NCBI GenBank assembly: GCA_037367355.1
Contig: CM074698.1
Location: 682,001-746,000 of the forward strand
Origin: Neoscytalidium dimidiatum
Lineage: Eukaryota > Ascomycota > Dothideomycetes > Botryosphaeriales > Botryosphaeriaceae
Direction: 5' to 3'
Length of the DNA stretch: 64,000 nt
In this document: positions 1 through 11,817 of the stretch, piece after piece
Numbering within the stretch: position 1 is the stretch's first letter
Layout: the number at the start of each line of letters is the position of its first letter
Position numbers and translations under genes: made by a program
The notes under the pieces: generated by a model
The model's database searches: none
Told to the model about the DNA's origin: nothing
Seen by the model: only the letters and a program-made list of their open reading frames with translations

Positions 1-3000
1 CAGCTTGGTGTGGCGATCGTACTCCTGACGCAGAACGAGGCGAATCGGCTTTGAGAGAAATAAGGGACCCGCTGGGATCATTATTCGTGCCCTCACCTGT
101 CGGATTCTCTGGGGTCGCGATCAATAATGCGGGGAAGTGCTGATCAGTCGCAAGCTGAGGAGACGAGAAGAAGGTTGAGGGACGCGGGCGGGATCGAGTT
201 TTACATTCCGTTAGTGCTGCTTGACAGCACAAGGAGAGGAGCCAACGCAAAGCTTGGGACTCCGAAAGATCCGACCAGGAAGATCGACGCTTCAAGGACA
301 CCAATTATCATCACGGTTCACGTTGCCCTGGCCTCAAACCCCAGGCTCGGCCTTCACTGCAGATGATTTGTGCATATTATCGGAAATTTTTTCGAATTTT
401 CTCCATATCCCGGCCATGCAAATCAGGATATTCCGGCAGCATTTTTGCATCCGCTAGCCAAAAATCCCCATCGATCCGGAGAACAACTTCAAATCTCAAA
501 AAGGCTCAGTGGAAACATGCAGCTCAATAACCATCATCAAAGTAAAATTCCGTGATATTTTAAGCCTGCCTGGTTGAGCTGCAAGCTTACGCTCCAGGAT
601 CCGCAACTGCCGAACGCCATCCCCTACTTTGCGTAAACCTTATTCTACTTCCTTCAGGAAAACGTCTAAAGGGGGAAATTATGAGGACCACTCATTTCGT
701 ATTTCGCTGCTTTTCGCCATATACTGACCCGGCCTTCCCATGTGTCTGTACCTGAATGCGCTTCAAAAACATAAATTTCCAGCGTGTAATTATTCTACCT
801 TATAGGGTTCTGCTCCCACGCCGATATTTGAAATCAGGCACCCAATAGCACTGTGAGCAAGGTCTTGATAGAATTGCTTCCGTCTACGACCTGTAATCGC
901 AAAGTCTTTGTGCCTGCTGGTACGATTATAAGTGAAGGATCGTTTATACGATGGAGGATCTGGAATACCGACGGCGGTCATATTACTGCTGGATTTACAG
1001 TTGAAACTGACCGTCAATCGCTCAAGGAGCTTTCGAATATGGTAGGGCACCGCGGATTATTGGAGTATAGCAGTGGTGGACATATAAAACGAGTATGGGA
1101 ATTCCGATCCTATCTGTCCCGTTGAATTTCTCTTAAGACAGTTGACGCTACTGGATGGATAGGTGATTCCGGCAAATACTATTGGAACTTGAAAGCCAAA
1201 GTCCTTATATGACCTGATTCAAGCCCCCTGCTCAATATCCAGACAAGCTAATGGAACCAAGCTTCGGGGAACTCATACAAGCTATTCCCATGAAACTCAA
1301 GGGTATCTCGTATGGAGAATCAAGGGAGGTAAGAATAGCGCATAGTAGGGTGTCATTGGCGACGGCAAAGCTTTTGCGCAAAGTAACTCAGACAATCCGA
1401 AGGGTTCCCCAATCGAGCTCCAGCTGAGCCGGTCGCTTAATTGGACATATCAAGCTTGAATGTTACCACAGTCGAAGACCGGAGTGGCAGGCAAATTGTA
1501 TGTCAAGTGCAGATGCAATATTTCAACAATGTATTTCTGCAGAGCTGACTATCCCAATGAGTTCATTGCGATATCTTTTATCGTTTAAGAGCATTGTATG
1601 TGTTCTAAGAAGCACAATAGGGTAGGCGCATTGGGCACAGCCACCTAAGCTTTCAGACAAAGTTTCGGCGCTGAATCGACGCGATAGAGTTCCTCGTGAA
1701 TCCAAATGAGAAATAGTTCGGGAATTTGTGTTTTGTTCATACAAGTTTCCCTTCTCTTTCTACTATTATCTTCAGCAACAATGCGGGCAGTTTCGCCCAC
1801 ATCGCTGGGCAAGAAAATGCACGTGTATTCTCTGAACACCTAGGCAAAATCCCAACACTTCCACTCAGAGGGTATTTGTTGGTTTTAAAATCTCCTCCTC
1901 TTTAGCAAACCCCTACTGGACAGAATCTTTGTGCCTTTCGTTGTCGTCTGTGCTTGACACGTTGCACGCCCCGAAAGAGGAAATTTTCAAGCGACCAATC
2001 AAAACTTCCGCACGCCGCCATCTCCCGGAGAAACAACAGCCCCTTTATATAGCACCTTTCCGTATTTCTTGTGAATCATTTTCAAGGTGCTGAAGTCATG
2101 TGCAGCATTTATATCGAATTGCATCTATAGACATACTGGAAATTTAACGACACAATGCTGGGTTGGCAGGAGACGCTGTTGCGCGGACTGTTAACTGTAT
2201 ACGTTAGGGTAGGCTCCGATGGTGCTGCCTAGCTTGGAATACGCGGATGCTCTCAGCTACGAGCGCTACTTTTCGATTGAGCCAGGCAGAATAGAATTAG
2301 TATTGCTACCTCAATGCAACCTGTTTCGGTGAAAGTAAACTTTTTCGTCAACACATTGGCTTTGACGAAAGTGCAGGTAGTTCTAATTCCTACGAGTACT
2401 CCATATCGACGATTTTAGATCTCGCCCGCATGTCGAAGACTTAAATGCAAGGCTATCTCCAATCTTTGCTCATTGCGTCATTAGGGCCGCAGTGCTTTTA
2501 GAAACTGATACAAAGCCTTGGGTTAAGACTCTATTGTTCATGTGGCCTTCAGTAGACATATCTACCTTCCTGATGAGATCGGATAAGCCTAGTAGAATCA
2601 TTATTGTGTAATGGGCGTGAATATTGGATGCAATATCCAAGGTTGCGCGGAAACCTGATGCGGATGTGTTAATAAATGCACGTCGTGATATTAAATAGGT
2701 GACCTCAAGACCACCAATTTTTGGTTAATCGCCGCACGAGGCGTGTCTCTGATGTTGCTACATCCCACTAATCTAGAGCTTCTTTCACCATGTATCTTTG
2801 TCAACTAGCCGTGCCACCTCTGTGCTACCTCAGGCTGACCGTCGCTCTTTTTAAAGCATCGTCGGATAGTACAGACTGAGCTTAAACAACGATCTCATAA
2901 GGAAATGTGCCAATGAAGGAGGTAGAGGTATCACCAATTTGCTGAAAAAGGATTGGCACAGCCACCCGAGGTCTTCAGAGACAAGCCACGGTAGGATCAC

Positions 3001-4152
3001 ATACTACCTCTCCAACGGTTTATTGAATCAAGTGGTTTTATATCTACACCACAGCTGGATGTATTGAAGAACTTCCCGCTGCAAAAGCCTACGTTTCGAA
3101 GCTTGCTCAGCAATCAATTCTATCTCATGAAACTACTGCGAAAACTTCTTTCATCTTACGAACCCCTTCCTTCTCCAAGTTCGTAGGTCACCATACAGAT
3201 CTATATTAGAAAGTCAGCGAAAGTAAGAGCCAAAATTGAGTAGAATAATGGAGGCATGCTCTTTTTCATCTCATTTTTCATGACATCTTCAAACGCGCAT
3301 GACAGAAAAAGCATGGAACGATATTTCGTGCACAACGAGCTCCTCTGGGGCCATGATCTCTTTAAGCGTCGTAGGGTCAGAGAGAGGTCAATTCTAGATT
3401 TCATTAGAGGGCGCACGGCAAAGGAAAGGTAACGTGAACAGAGAGTGCGTTCGTACAGCAAGTCAAATGACTCTGTATATACTGTCGCTTGGAAACTATT
3501 TCTGCGCCTCTCTGAGAGATCAGTATACCAGGTCAAGAAGCATCCATGATGTACACTTTTCGCAATACTGGCGATTATTCACAACGATATAGTGAGGGAG
3601 GACTGGAAACTTGGACGAAATCAGGATTGCTTGTTGTCTTACAGTAAGGCATGGCCCTGTTGGATTTACACTTGGGTATTCGGCATCAGCAAATGTTCGG
3701 AAAAACAGTCGCACAGCACCGACTGGGAAATGACATTGGAAGATAAGGTTGTTTTGCTCGCACAAAGTAAGATCTTCTTGGATATGAGATTGAGAGTTCC
3801 ATGCTTGTCCACCTTATTGTCTATTGGTCGCTCTATATTCACTACAGCTACGCATTCACACGTGTCACGGGCAAAATTGAGTTCGGAAGGGCGTATTGAA
3901 ACATTGCGGAACACGTGCATGACCCCTAAACACAATGTTCTATTCACCTCAGGTCAAAGAATCATGTGGAAATGTTTTGTCTGCGGCTAGTTGCAATGAT
4001 TTCGATCTAGACCTTCCACTCTACTCCACGAATTCTGCGCCTTCTGGTATTTTAAGAGGCTTTGCAAGCTTTGCAGGCGGCCTAACCAACGTGGCGGTAT
4101 CGTTACTTTCTTTCAGGCTTTACGAACATATCTGGAGAAACCCAACTACACC
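1..4152. other. Gene-poor left flank
   Basis: No open frame here has a recognisable domain or protein-like composition. The longest frames (about 110-140 codons between 3201 and 4366) have no homologue I recognise and no clear splice partners. The base composition is mixed and frames are broken often. The last 400 bases are presumably the promoter and leader of the first family gene at 4153. Confidence 0.5.
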
Positions 4153-5496
4153 ATGCCAAGTCGCCACAAAAACCATCGCGGCGGAAGAAATGCGGGCAAG
4201 ACTCCCTCCAACCGCCGCAACGCCCGTACGTATTGGCCGGTTACTGCATTCATGCAGTCACCACATATTGCGCCTGAATTCTCCGCCTACACTGGCCATC
4301 GGCAGCATCAGCTTGATCCATCGCCGATTCATTACACTACACCGCAATCTGGTGTACCTGCTTTAATTAATTTTGGGGGTCCACAGCCTTCGAACTACCC
4401 GTATCAATATTCCATGGGCGGGGGACTACCACACCAGGCCGGGTTTCAGCAGATGGCGCCTTCATACTACCACCCTCCCGGCTACCTCCCCCTTCATCAG
4501 CATTCTAATGGAGAGCCGGCATATGGGAGTCAGGCAGCTAGCTACGAGCATACTATTAGAGACCCTAGTACCAACGAGCGTCTTGGTGGTAGGCAGAGAT
4601 ACAATGCTCCTCTGCTCCAACCTCAGCCGCTTCGAAGTGACCTGCTTCAGCCTACCGAAGATCAAACTGTTCAGCCTTCTGTTCGGCCTCGTGACTGCGT
4701 GCAGGTTTCCGTCAGCTCAAGTAATTTGCGTGGGGATGCTCCAGAGTTTGTTCCTGGACGGTCACTGGGTTCCCACACAACCAACGCTTCATTGTCCGAG
4801 GACAAAGTTGGCCATGAGAACAAAGTTCCCGCCGAAGAGGTCACTCCAAGGCTCAAACCTCCTGCCCGCAAGCCGCCGCCCGCAGCATGGGGTAGGCCCC
4901 GCAAGCCTCGCGAAGCGTGGACGCAGTGGAAGCTCGACGACTCCCAGATCCGTCGCGGCCTCATCGCCTTCCTGAAACCCAACGACACCTGGCACGGCAA
5001 CCATCCGGCCATCATCCGCAGCGTTGACGCGCGCGGCAACATCTCGGTGTGGACGGGCACCAGCTTCGGCGAGAGCGGCGGCACCATCTGGTCGAAGTTC
5101 AAGGACATCCGCAAGCCGGAGGTGCACCGCGAGCACTGCCACGAGTACCTGCTCATCGACGACGGCAAGACCAAGACGCACTACGGCCTGCCAGTCCTGC
5201 AGCTCGAGAACGGGGAGAAGCTGCCGAAGACGACGTACGTCAGCTTCATCATGGGCGCGGTCACGGTGAGGAAGGAGGACCTGGCGCGCTGGTCGCATGA
5301 CAAGAAGTTTGCGAACTTCCACGTCACGGCAGCGAGCATGGACGCGGCGGAGAGTCATTTCCGCTGGTTCAATCAATGGCGCGCGGATAGGACGCGGGCG
5401 AGGGAGGAGGCGGCAAGGAGGGCGTTGCTAGCCGCTCAGTCTGCGACGTTCCGGTCGCAGCACTACCAGAATTGGCCGGGAAGTCGGCAGCACTGA
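4153..5496 (+). CDS. Family member 1: HPAII-domain protein with PAM2-like motif
   Basis: This single-exon gene encodes 447 residues. The C-terminal domain (about 267-395) has the family pattern: a strand RRGLIAF, then W-HGNHPAII, a strand ending GTSF, then EYLLIDDGK, LPVLQLENG and KTTYVSF, followed by an Arg/Ala-rich helical tail. The N-terminus (1-30) is basic and RGG-like. Residues 30-260 are Pro/Gln/Tyr-rich and probably disordered. Residues 190-202 (SNLRGDAPEFVPG) resemble PAM2, the peptide that binds the MLLE domain of poly(A)-binding protein. The ATG at 4153 is the first in frame. The next gene, on the same strand, is its closest neighbour and a paralogue. Function is unknown; a role near mRNA is inferred only from the motif. 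The second half of the gene is visibly more GC-rich than the first. Confidence 0.8.
   Translation: MPSRHKNHRGGRNAGKTPSNRRNARTYWPVTAFMQSPHIAPEFSAYTGHRQHQLDPSPIHYTTPQSGVPALINFGGPQPSNYPYQYSMGGGLPHQAGFQQMAPSYYHPPGYLPLHQHSNGEPAYGSQAASYEHTIRDPSTNERLGGRQRYNAPLLQPQPLRSDLLQPTEDQTVQPSVRPRDCVQVSVSSSNLRGDAPEFVPGRSLGSHTTNASLSEDKVGHENKVPAEEVTPRLKPPARKPPPAAWGRPRKPREAWTQWKLDDSQIRRGLIAFLKPNDTWHGNHPAIIRSVDARGNISVWTGTSFGESGGTIWSKFKDIRKPEVHREHCHEYLLIDDGKTKTHYGLPVLQLENGEKLPKTTYVSFIMGAVTVRKEDLARWSHDKKFANFHVTAASMDAAESHFRWFNQWRADRTRAREEAARRALLAAQSATFRSQHYQNWPGSRQH
4720..4758 (+). other. PAM2-like motif coding segment
   Basis: Codons 190-202 of family member 1 carry Leu192, Ala196, Phe199 and Pro201 in the spacing L-x3-A-x2-F-x-P used by PAM2 peptides. 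The flanking acidic and glycine residues (D195, E198, G202) also fit. The usual Asn after Leu is Arg here. Confidence 0.55.
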
Positions 5497-6389
5497 GATC
5501 CAGGTAAGCTTCCTGGACAGAGGGATCTTCATCCAGCGAATCAAGCGGGGGGTATGCGGGTGCGTTTCTGATTGGGCGTGCGGTGTAGAGAAGTGGCGGT
5601 ACTCTTCGGGGGCAGGCAACAGCGCTTCATGGCATGGGTGGATGTTTGATCACATGCCTTATTGAATTAATTTCAAGTCAGCAGGAATGGATGAGGCGGT
5701 ATGATGCCCTGAGATTGCTGAACAATTAGAGCTTGTTTTGTGTTTGTCTGCGACTTTGTAAAGCGTTTTTGCTTGAAATCCCTTCGTTCTAAACCTCTTA
5801 AGCGTTCCCTATATGATCATGATCTGGCTCTTCCTTCTTGGTAGAGCATAGAAGCTATGGTGATCGTCATATTCCTCAACTGTGCTAGAGGGCTTCTTCG
5901 TGTCTGAGCAGGTGTGCCCGCCAAGCCCGTGACTCCTTGAATCATCCGCCCAGTCGTTAGCGGGGTTCTTCTAAAGCTTGAGCGGTGCTGTTATGAGCGG
6001 AGAATTTACACAAAAAAACAAAAGCTACCAGTGCGCGTCGAACTGCTGAAGGAAAGCGGCGAAGGTGGTTCATCCAGCGGACCCGCCAGCTCGGGGTCAC
6101 ACAAGCTTTGCTGTCTACACAGTCACCGTCAACGCGAGTTCGCCACGCAGATACCTGTTCTCCACACTCGGCGCAGTTCACTGTAGAAGCTTGACCTCCG
6201 TTTACTTAGCGACCCTTATCTCCGCCGGCATCCACCTCCTCTTCACCAATACCCAACCACGCTCACATAGTTGCATCGCTACAAGTCTCTCCGCCCCTTG
6301 TGAGCTTTAGGTAACTGCGCTCTTGGATCGCTATATATACGTCCCACACCATACGAAACGCGGGATATCATTACTTTTAGGCTCTTAAA
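5497..6389. other. Intergenic between family members 1 and 2
   Basis: I see no supported gene. The short frames near 5957-6310 have no domain. The stretch should hold the 3' UTR of member 1 and the promoter of member 2. Confidence 0.5.
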
Positions 6390-8199
6390 ATGGCTCATAA
6401 TAGTAGGACTGCTTCAAATCCAACATCTTCGGTCTTTCTGACGTACTTGTTTAGGGAATCGCAGTCCTGTTGATGATGGATGTGGTAAATCAAACCACAG
6501 AAATACAAATTGTTGCAGAAGTAGTCCTCCGCATCAGCCCGCCGTCCTCCATCAGGATACAAACCAATTTTTATACCTCCCCTTGAATCAGCATCATGAC
6601 CATTTGACAAAAGGGCTCAGCATTAACTATCCAAGCCACAACGATGGCCACCTGTCGAACACTTATGTAGAGCGGCCGCACATGCTCTCAGAAGCTCCGT
6701 TTCTCTACCAGCAATCTGGCCGTCTTACCTCGCCCAGCTTCCAGCGGTACAATGAACTCCCTTCGGAGGATTCCTTGGGATGGACTTACGCTTCACTGAG
6801 CTTTCCGCCTCCGCGTTCGCCTCCAGGTGCGTTTTATACAGATAATAACGTCAGCTCGACCATATCTGGGGAATTCTCTCCAGACATTCCACTTCGTATA
6901 GACGACTTTAGCACATCAACCCCGTATTTTCATAATGCCTATTGGAGTCAAAGCCTTTTTATGGACCAACCCATGCCGCCCCGATCACCTAACCGATCCG
7001 CCACTGGCCAAATTTCCCCCCAAGCGCAGACAGCTATCTCCACCACCTATTCACTATATACTTCATATCCAACACAGAATGCTGTACAAAATTCGGCCTT
7101 CGCATACCAGCCTCAACAGAGGGATCGATTCATTCCATACCTTCAGAATAACTTGTACTCTGTACCGACTCTGGACTCTTATGGAGTTGCAGGGCAGCTT
7201 TATCAAAACCCCCGTGTCCGTAACCCAAGGGCCGAGCACATGGAGTCTCGTACGGACTTTCGCGAACCTCGACAGCCAGCAGTACTGCCACCCATGATTA
7301 GCCCCGACACTAGCAACCAGAAGTCTGAAAAAAGCCAGAGCAAATCTCAACGAAGCGGACTAAGCCCACAAAAAGGGCCAGGCAGGCGTAAAGGCTTTCA
7401 AGGGGGCTCTGATCCTTCCTCAAGCGGCCCTCAAAAATTCAAGCCATCAATTTCTGCAAAGGAAAAGCACAGGGAGAAAACTTCTCAGACCTGGACAAAT
7501 GCTCACCGCAAGAAATCCTGGAATAAATTCGCCTTGACTATAGGCGAACTTGAGAAGTATCAAATTGTATACTTCAATCCCAACGGGGACTGGTCGGGGG
7601 CCCATCCTGCCATTGTCTTCGACTGGGATGATGAAAACAGTATATATATACTGACTGCCACGAGCTTCACGCAACGAGGCGGTCTTGCAAAGAGACTAGC
7701 CCATATCCGCTGTCCGCGGCAGCGTGCCATATACGCTCAGGAGTACCTGTTGATTCAAGACCGACCAGACGCTCCGCAGCCTCTGTTCGGCATGCCGGTG
7801 CTTCGCCTCCGGGATGACCACATGTTGCGGAAGGTTACTTACATTTGGTTCGAATTTCCCCGTCGAGTTAGAATTTCTGATCTGCGCAAATTTGCGGATG
7901 GAAAGTCTCTGCAGAATAAATATGTCCTAGATGAGCCGAGTAAGAAGGTCTTCGAGGAGCATTTCGAGCGTTGCCTTCCTCGGATGTTTCAAAATATTAA
8001 GATCAAGAGGGCGAGGATGACTCGTGAGGGAATACCGCTCTACCTGGTCCAAGCAGCAGAGGAAAAAATGATGAAGATGGCGAGTATGATCCGCATAAAG
8101 GCAAACTGCGCGTTGGGTGCGGAGCAAGTCCAGCTGTCAGTAAACCAGGGTTCAGAGGAATACCCGCGACACAAGACAGTGGAAAGGAGGACGCAGTAA
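6390..8199 (+). CDS. Family member 2: HPAI-domain protein, probable two-exon model
   Basis: The main frame is open from about 6442 to the stop at 8199 but has no ATG before 6682. A consistent model joins exon 6390-6442 (ATG GCT CAT...) to exon 6519-8199 across a 76-nt intron (GTACTT donor, TTGCAG acceptor), giving 577 residues. The cautious alternative starts at 6682 (505 residues). The tail is rich in Ser, Pro, Tyr and Gln, followed by a Lys/Ser-rich basic stretch. The C-terminal domain (about 362-490) shows W-SGAHPAIVF, a strand ending ATSF, EYLLIQD, MPVLRLRDD and VTYIWFEF. An extra C-terminal extension of about 85 residues follows. The donor is not ideal, so the N-terminus is uncertain. 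Function is unknown. Confidence 0.7.
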
Positions 8200-9116
8200 G
8201 CCGAAGAATTAAAGGGGTAGAGAATAGCTTCAAATTTGTTGGGAATGGTGTTGAGTTTCTCGATATGTAATTGGTAACAGGCAAGGGGAAGCCTTTGACA
8301 GCTCAATTGAAAGGTATCACAGCAAGGAACTTCGTTTGAGAACGCATTACTGACATTTCTTTGTCAAGAAACCTAGACCTTTACTCATTTGCGTTGTGCA
8401 ATCTCCTCTGATTGCAATATAATGATTACTCGGCGAAGTTGTTGGGAACGTATGAAAAAAAAAAAAGAAAACATCTTAGCTGCTGTTAGCGCATGAAAAA
8501 TGTCGTTATTAGCCGTTAACAAATTCTACTGCGCCTCTGAACGCTACATTATCGTACGTGTTGTTCAACAACAACGTAAAGAGAAGAAGCACATTGTTGG
8601 AGTCCACGCTTGAGTGACTGATCAAATAATTGCGTTATTCCTGTCTTCATTTCCTACTTTCTGCTCTTCGCAATGCCGTTCTCAGGCATTAGTTTTACCA
8701 CTGATGACAGCAGCCTCCACTCAGCTTCTTCGACTGCGCACCAAACAACACTCGTTAAAAAATTCTTGCATTACAGGAGATAACCTCCCGAGGCCTGTAG
8801 ATTTCAAGAAAAAGGCGGATAGAGTAGCTTATTGGCTCAGAATAGCATTCTTAGACTTTCACATCGGATTAGCAGCTGGACGGCCCTTGTCAAATGGGTA
8901 TTCCTAGTCTATGTGTTATGGCAGGTACGCTTAGCGCGGCGCTAGCGCCGCTAGGTAGTTTAGCTCCTTCGCTCTCTTTCAGGAAGACATCAACGAATAC
9001 AAGTGCATACGAGGTTTTGCTCCAACACTATGCCGAAGCCCTTGATCCATTGAGAACTTCTTACCTTGGAGCGACCGACATCCTTGCACTGAGCCGGTCT
9101 CTCAAATGATTGGGCA
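8200..9116. other. Intergenic between member 2 and relic member 3
   Basis: No convincing gene. A frame at 8614-8907 encodes 97 residues without a recognisable domain. It could include the lost N-terminus of the next relic, but I cannot show this. A 16-bp perfect palindrome lies at 8936-8951. Confidence 0.4.
8936..8951. repeat. 16-bp perfect palindrome
   Basis: The sequence GCGGCGCT/AGCGCCGC is its own reverse complement and is purely GC except at its centre. It lies in otherwise mixed-composition DNA upstream of relic member 3. It could be a protein-binding site or chance. Confidence 0.6.
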
Positions 9117-9667
9117 GTGAACAACATCTTGCCAGACGATGTATTCCGGTTATCTTGCGAAGAGCTAGGACTCGGGCTAATGGTGTACATGAAACCCAAT
9201 GGAGAACGATGGAGTGACCGTCCAGCGATCGTGCATAAATGGACCAGCCCGGACCTCATTCTTTGCACGTCAATCACCACCATCAACGGGCCTGATATTT
9301 TGACCAAAAGCGAGATGTGCTGGCCGCATGAGGAGCGAGAGGACCACATGCGACTCTTTCTGCTGATCAGAGGTGATGACCAGCGGCCCGCAAAACCACA
9401 CCTAGGCTTTATGGTTCTCAAGTGCAAGGGCGACAAGCTGCTACGCAGAAAGATGTTGTATGTGATGTTTCAATTGGAGTTCGAGTGTTGAATAGAAAGC
9501 ATCTCCAAGCGCAATGACAGAAAATACTTGATTAATCGGTACGTCGTCAAATACGAATACGTAAATAGAAACCCCTCTAAGCTCGGATTGGCTAACAACT
9601 TTTTCTAGGTCACCATTCGAGAAGCCATGATCGAAGACTTGATCCTGTGAATTCGTGCTGACTCCGG
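9117..9667 (+). pseudogene. Family member 3: decayed HPAI-domain copy
   Basis: The frame 9117-9491 encodes most of the family domain: GLGLMVYMKPNG, W-SDRPAIV, a strand with TSITT, LFLLIRGDD, GFMVLKCKGDKLLRR and MLYVMF. The frame stops at TGA 9489-9491, before the C-terminal helix present in other members. Open sequence resumes after the stop, and an intron-like segment (GTACGT at about 9540, GCTAAC, then CTAG at 9609) follows, so the original gene probably extended further. No N-terminal tail or good start codon is evident. Member 2 is the most similar-looking neighbour. The copy uses R rather than H in the RP/HP motif. It is most likely a dying duplicate, but a truncated functional gene cannot be excluded. 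Confidence 0.6.
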
Positions 9668-9772
9668 AAGACTCTCCCATTTCGCCTCCAAACTACGATA
9701 TAGATCTTGTTGCAAAAGTGACCCACCCTATTCCTGCTCTCAAGTTTGACGGCTCCAAGGCGCGCACTCCGA

Positions 9773-10694
9773 TCATTCTAAGGGGATGTGGTCCTTCAAG
9801 TGGCCAGCTTTTGCCAAATGACGAGCCTTGCGCCTCAGTTGGCCCGGATGCAAAACAAGAAAGATGACGACTATGGCCAGCATAATGCAGCCATCCAGCG
9901 CGTAGAGATAAACCTCCGATGATAGTATCTCTCCATTAGAGCCCTGATTGTACTCAACGATGCGAGTGATGTTTCGTATGATGAACAGAAGACTAGCAGC
10001 ATAGAGGCAGTACATATAGCGCTGCCATTTGAGCTCGTCGAGGGGAGCGGACGGTGGTGGCGCTTTTCGCATGCGCATCTGGAAAGTGGCTGCCCATGCC
10101 GCGAAGAAGCAAAAGGCAACCACCTGGAGGATCAAACCAGCGAGAATGATCGTTTTGCCCTGGCTCGCTTCGTTGGCGTCTTCGCTGCCCGACAAGATGG
10201 ATCCCGCAACCTGGGTAACAAAGCAAGTGATGTCCACGACGACGAAGAGCTTGGTCAACAAACGAGGGCTGACTATTAGATGCTCGTTCCCCAGAACCTG
10301 TGCGATCCGGCGCGGCGACATGTAAAAGCTCGCCGCCAGAAAGGGAGGCGCTGCAAGCAGTAGCAGATTCTGTAGAAGGAACGGCAGCGTCTGTCGCGTA
10401 TTGTTATGCGATTGTGATCGAAAGTAGTAAGCCGCGGCTTCCACTGTTGGAAATATTGCTCGTTAGCCCAAGGTTCCTTTTCCTTCCGAGATCTTTTGAT
10501 GCCAGTAATTACTTACTACCGCACCCGATGATGAGCGGAATAGGAAAGATGGATCGGTATGGGATCATGACGATCAAATGGGCTAGAGCCGTGACGCCGA
10601 ACATTCCAAGAAACGCGAAGGCTGGAGGCTGTGCCGGATTGTAGGGGTAAAGATCAAAAGGAGCGTATCCTTTTTTACCGCCTGTATCGGACAT
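9773..10694 (-). CDS. RTA1-like multi-pass membrane protein
   Basis: Two exons on the minus strand, 10694-10517 and 10443-9773, are separated by a 73-nt intron (GTAAGT donor, AACAG acceptor). Together they encode 282 residues. The N-terminus (YPYNPAQPPAFAFLGMFG) and the later run of hydrophobic segments, including PFLLQNLLLLAAPPFLAASFYM, DITCFVTQVAGS and a G-x2-I-I-L-AGLILQ helix, match the fungal RTA1 family (PF04479). These are seven-helix lipid-translocating or stress-resistance membrane proteins. The start at 10694 gives the typical short N-terminal tail before the first helix. The gene is transcribed against the surrounding paralogue array and its 3' end lies close to relic member 3. The family is known for resistance to 7-aminocholesterol-type compounds and sphingoid base transport; the substrate here is not predictable. 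Confidence 0.9.
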
Positions 10695-11817
10695 AATGAT
10701 GTTTTATGATCTCGAAATGGCGCGCAATGCGGGAGAGCGTAGATATTGTCAGTAAAAGTGTAGAAGGAGTGGTGTGCTGAGTGAGAGGATCGCGTAGGAT
10801 TTTAATGGTGAGTTGCGATCGGACCGTCTCAGAACCATGCATTGTGCTAAAGCAGAAATACTATAATTAGAGTTTCATCCAGTCCAGGCCGCTTGCTGCA
10901 CGATCTAGTAACCTGCAACATCCCTCTTTCGACAGCATTGACAACATGATGGGCTGGATTCAGGACCTTTGGATGGTTCTTTACTAAATTGTTGAGTGAA
11001 TGTTCCACAATGCGACCTACAAGCTGCGTCAGCCATTCCATCGCCTTGAGTGCATTGAATCGGCATGGTGGATTTATCGCCCCATCGCGTGCTGAGATCG
11101 GCGGATAAGAGATGATCAGTTTTTAGTCTAGAATCAGATCTAACGAGAGCTTCAGTGGTGTGGTGTGGTTACGGAAATAAGTGAATTTACGTATTCGTAC
11201 TCCACCCTCTCGAGCATCGGGTTCAGCTCAATATCCGGTTAGACATTTCTATCAGCGTCGCGATTACGCGTACGTTAGCTAACAGCACATTTGTGGACCC
11301 TAATCCTTTCCGCCAATATCTTTGGATGCTTTGGCTAGGAAATTTGCTGCGTTGCCTCGCACGATTTGGCTGGGATATGTGCTTCACAGAACAAGGATGT
11401 GCATTGTCAGATTGCTTGGCTGTGCAATACGAGTTCCAGTTACCAAGGTTACAGAAGACGAGAATGAGCTGCTTCTGCTACATAACCCTCCCCAGTTGTT
11501 TCGCGCGTGCCTTGCCGGTTGCCTACTGATTGTGAATGCTATTTACCTTGGCCTCTGTATCACTATGGGAAGCACAAATTGCAATATCATGGCAAGGCCC
11601 AGAGTCTACTTCGTACTTTCTACCACTCCCTTACTTAGGATACTAATATATCAGTTCACCCTATTCCACTATTAATTTAGGCCAATCTTGACAGATCACT
11701 TCATACAGGGAAATTTCAAGAGAGCCAATTGAAGTACATATCAGCCTGGTAACTTGAATCAAGCAAAGCCGAACGGTGGCATTTCCAAGCAATGACTACC
11801 TCCTCAACCCACTCCAC
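10695..11817. other. Intergenic, RTA1 upstream region
   Basis: Contains the likely promoter of the RTA1-like gene. Small frames at 10847-11041 and 11293-11675 show no domain and have poor codon structure. No supported gene. Confidence 0.5.
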
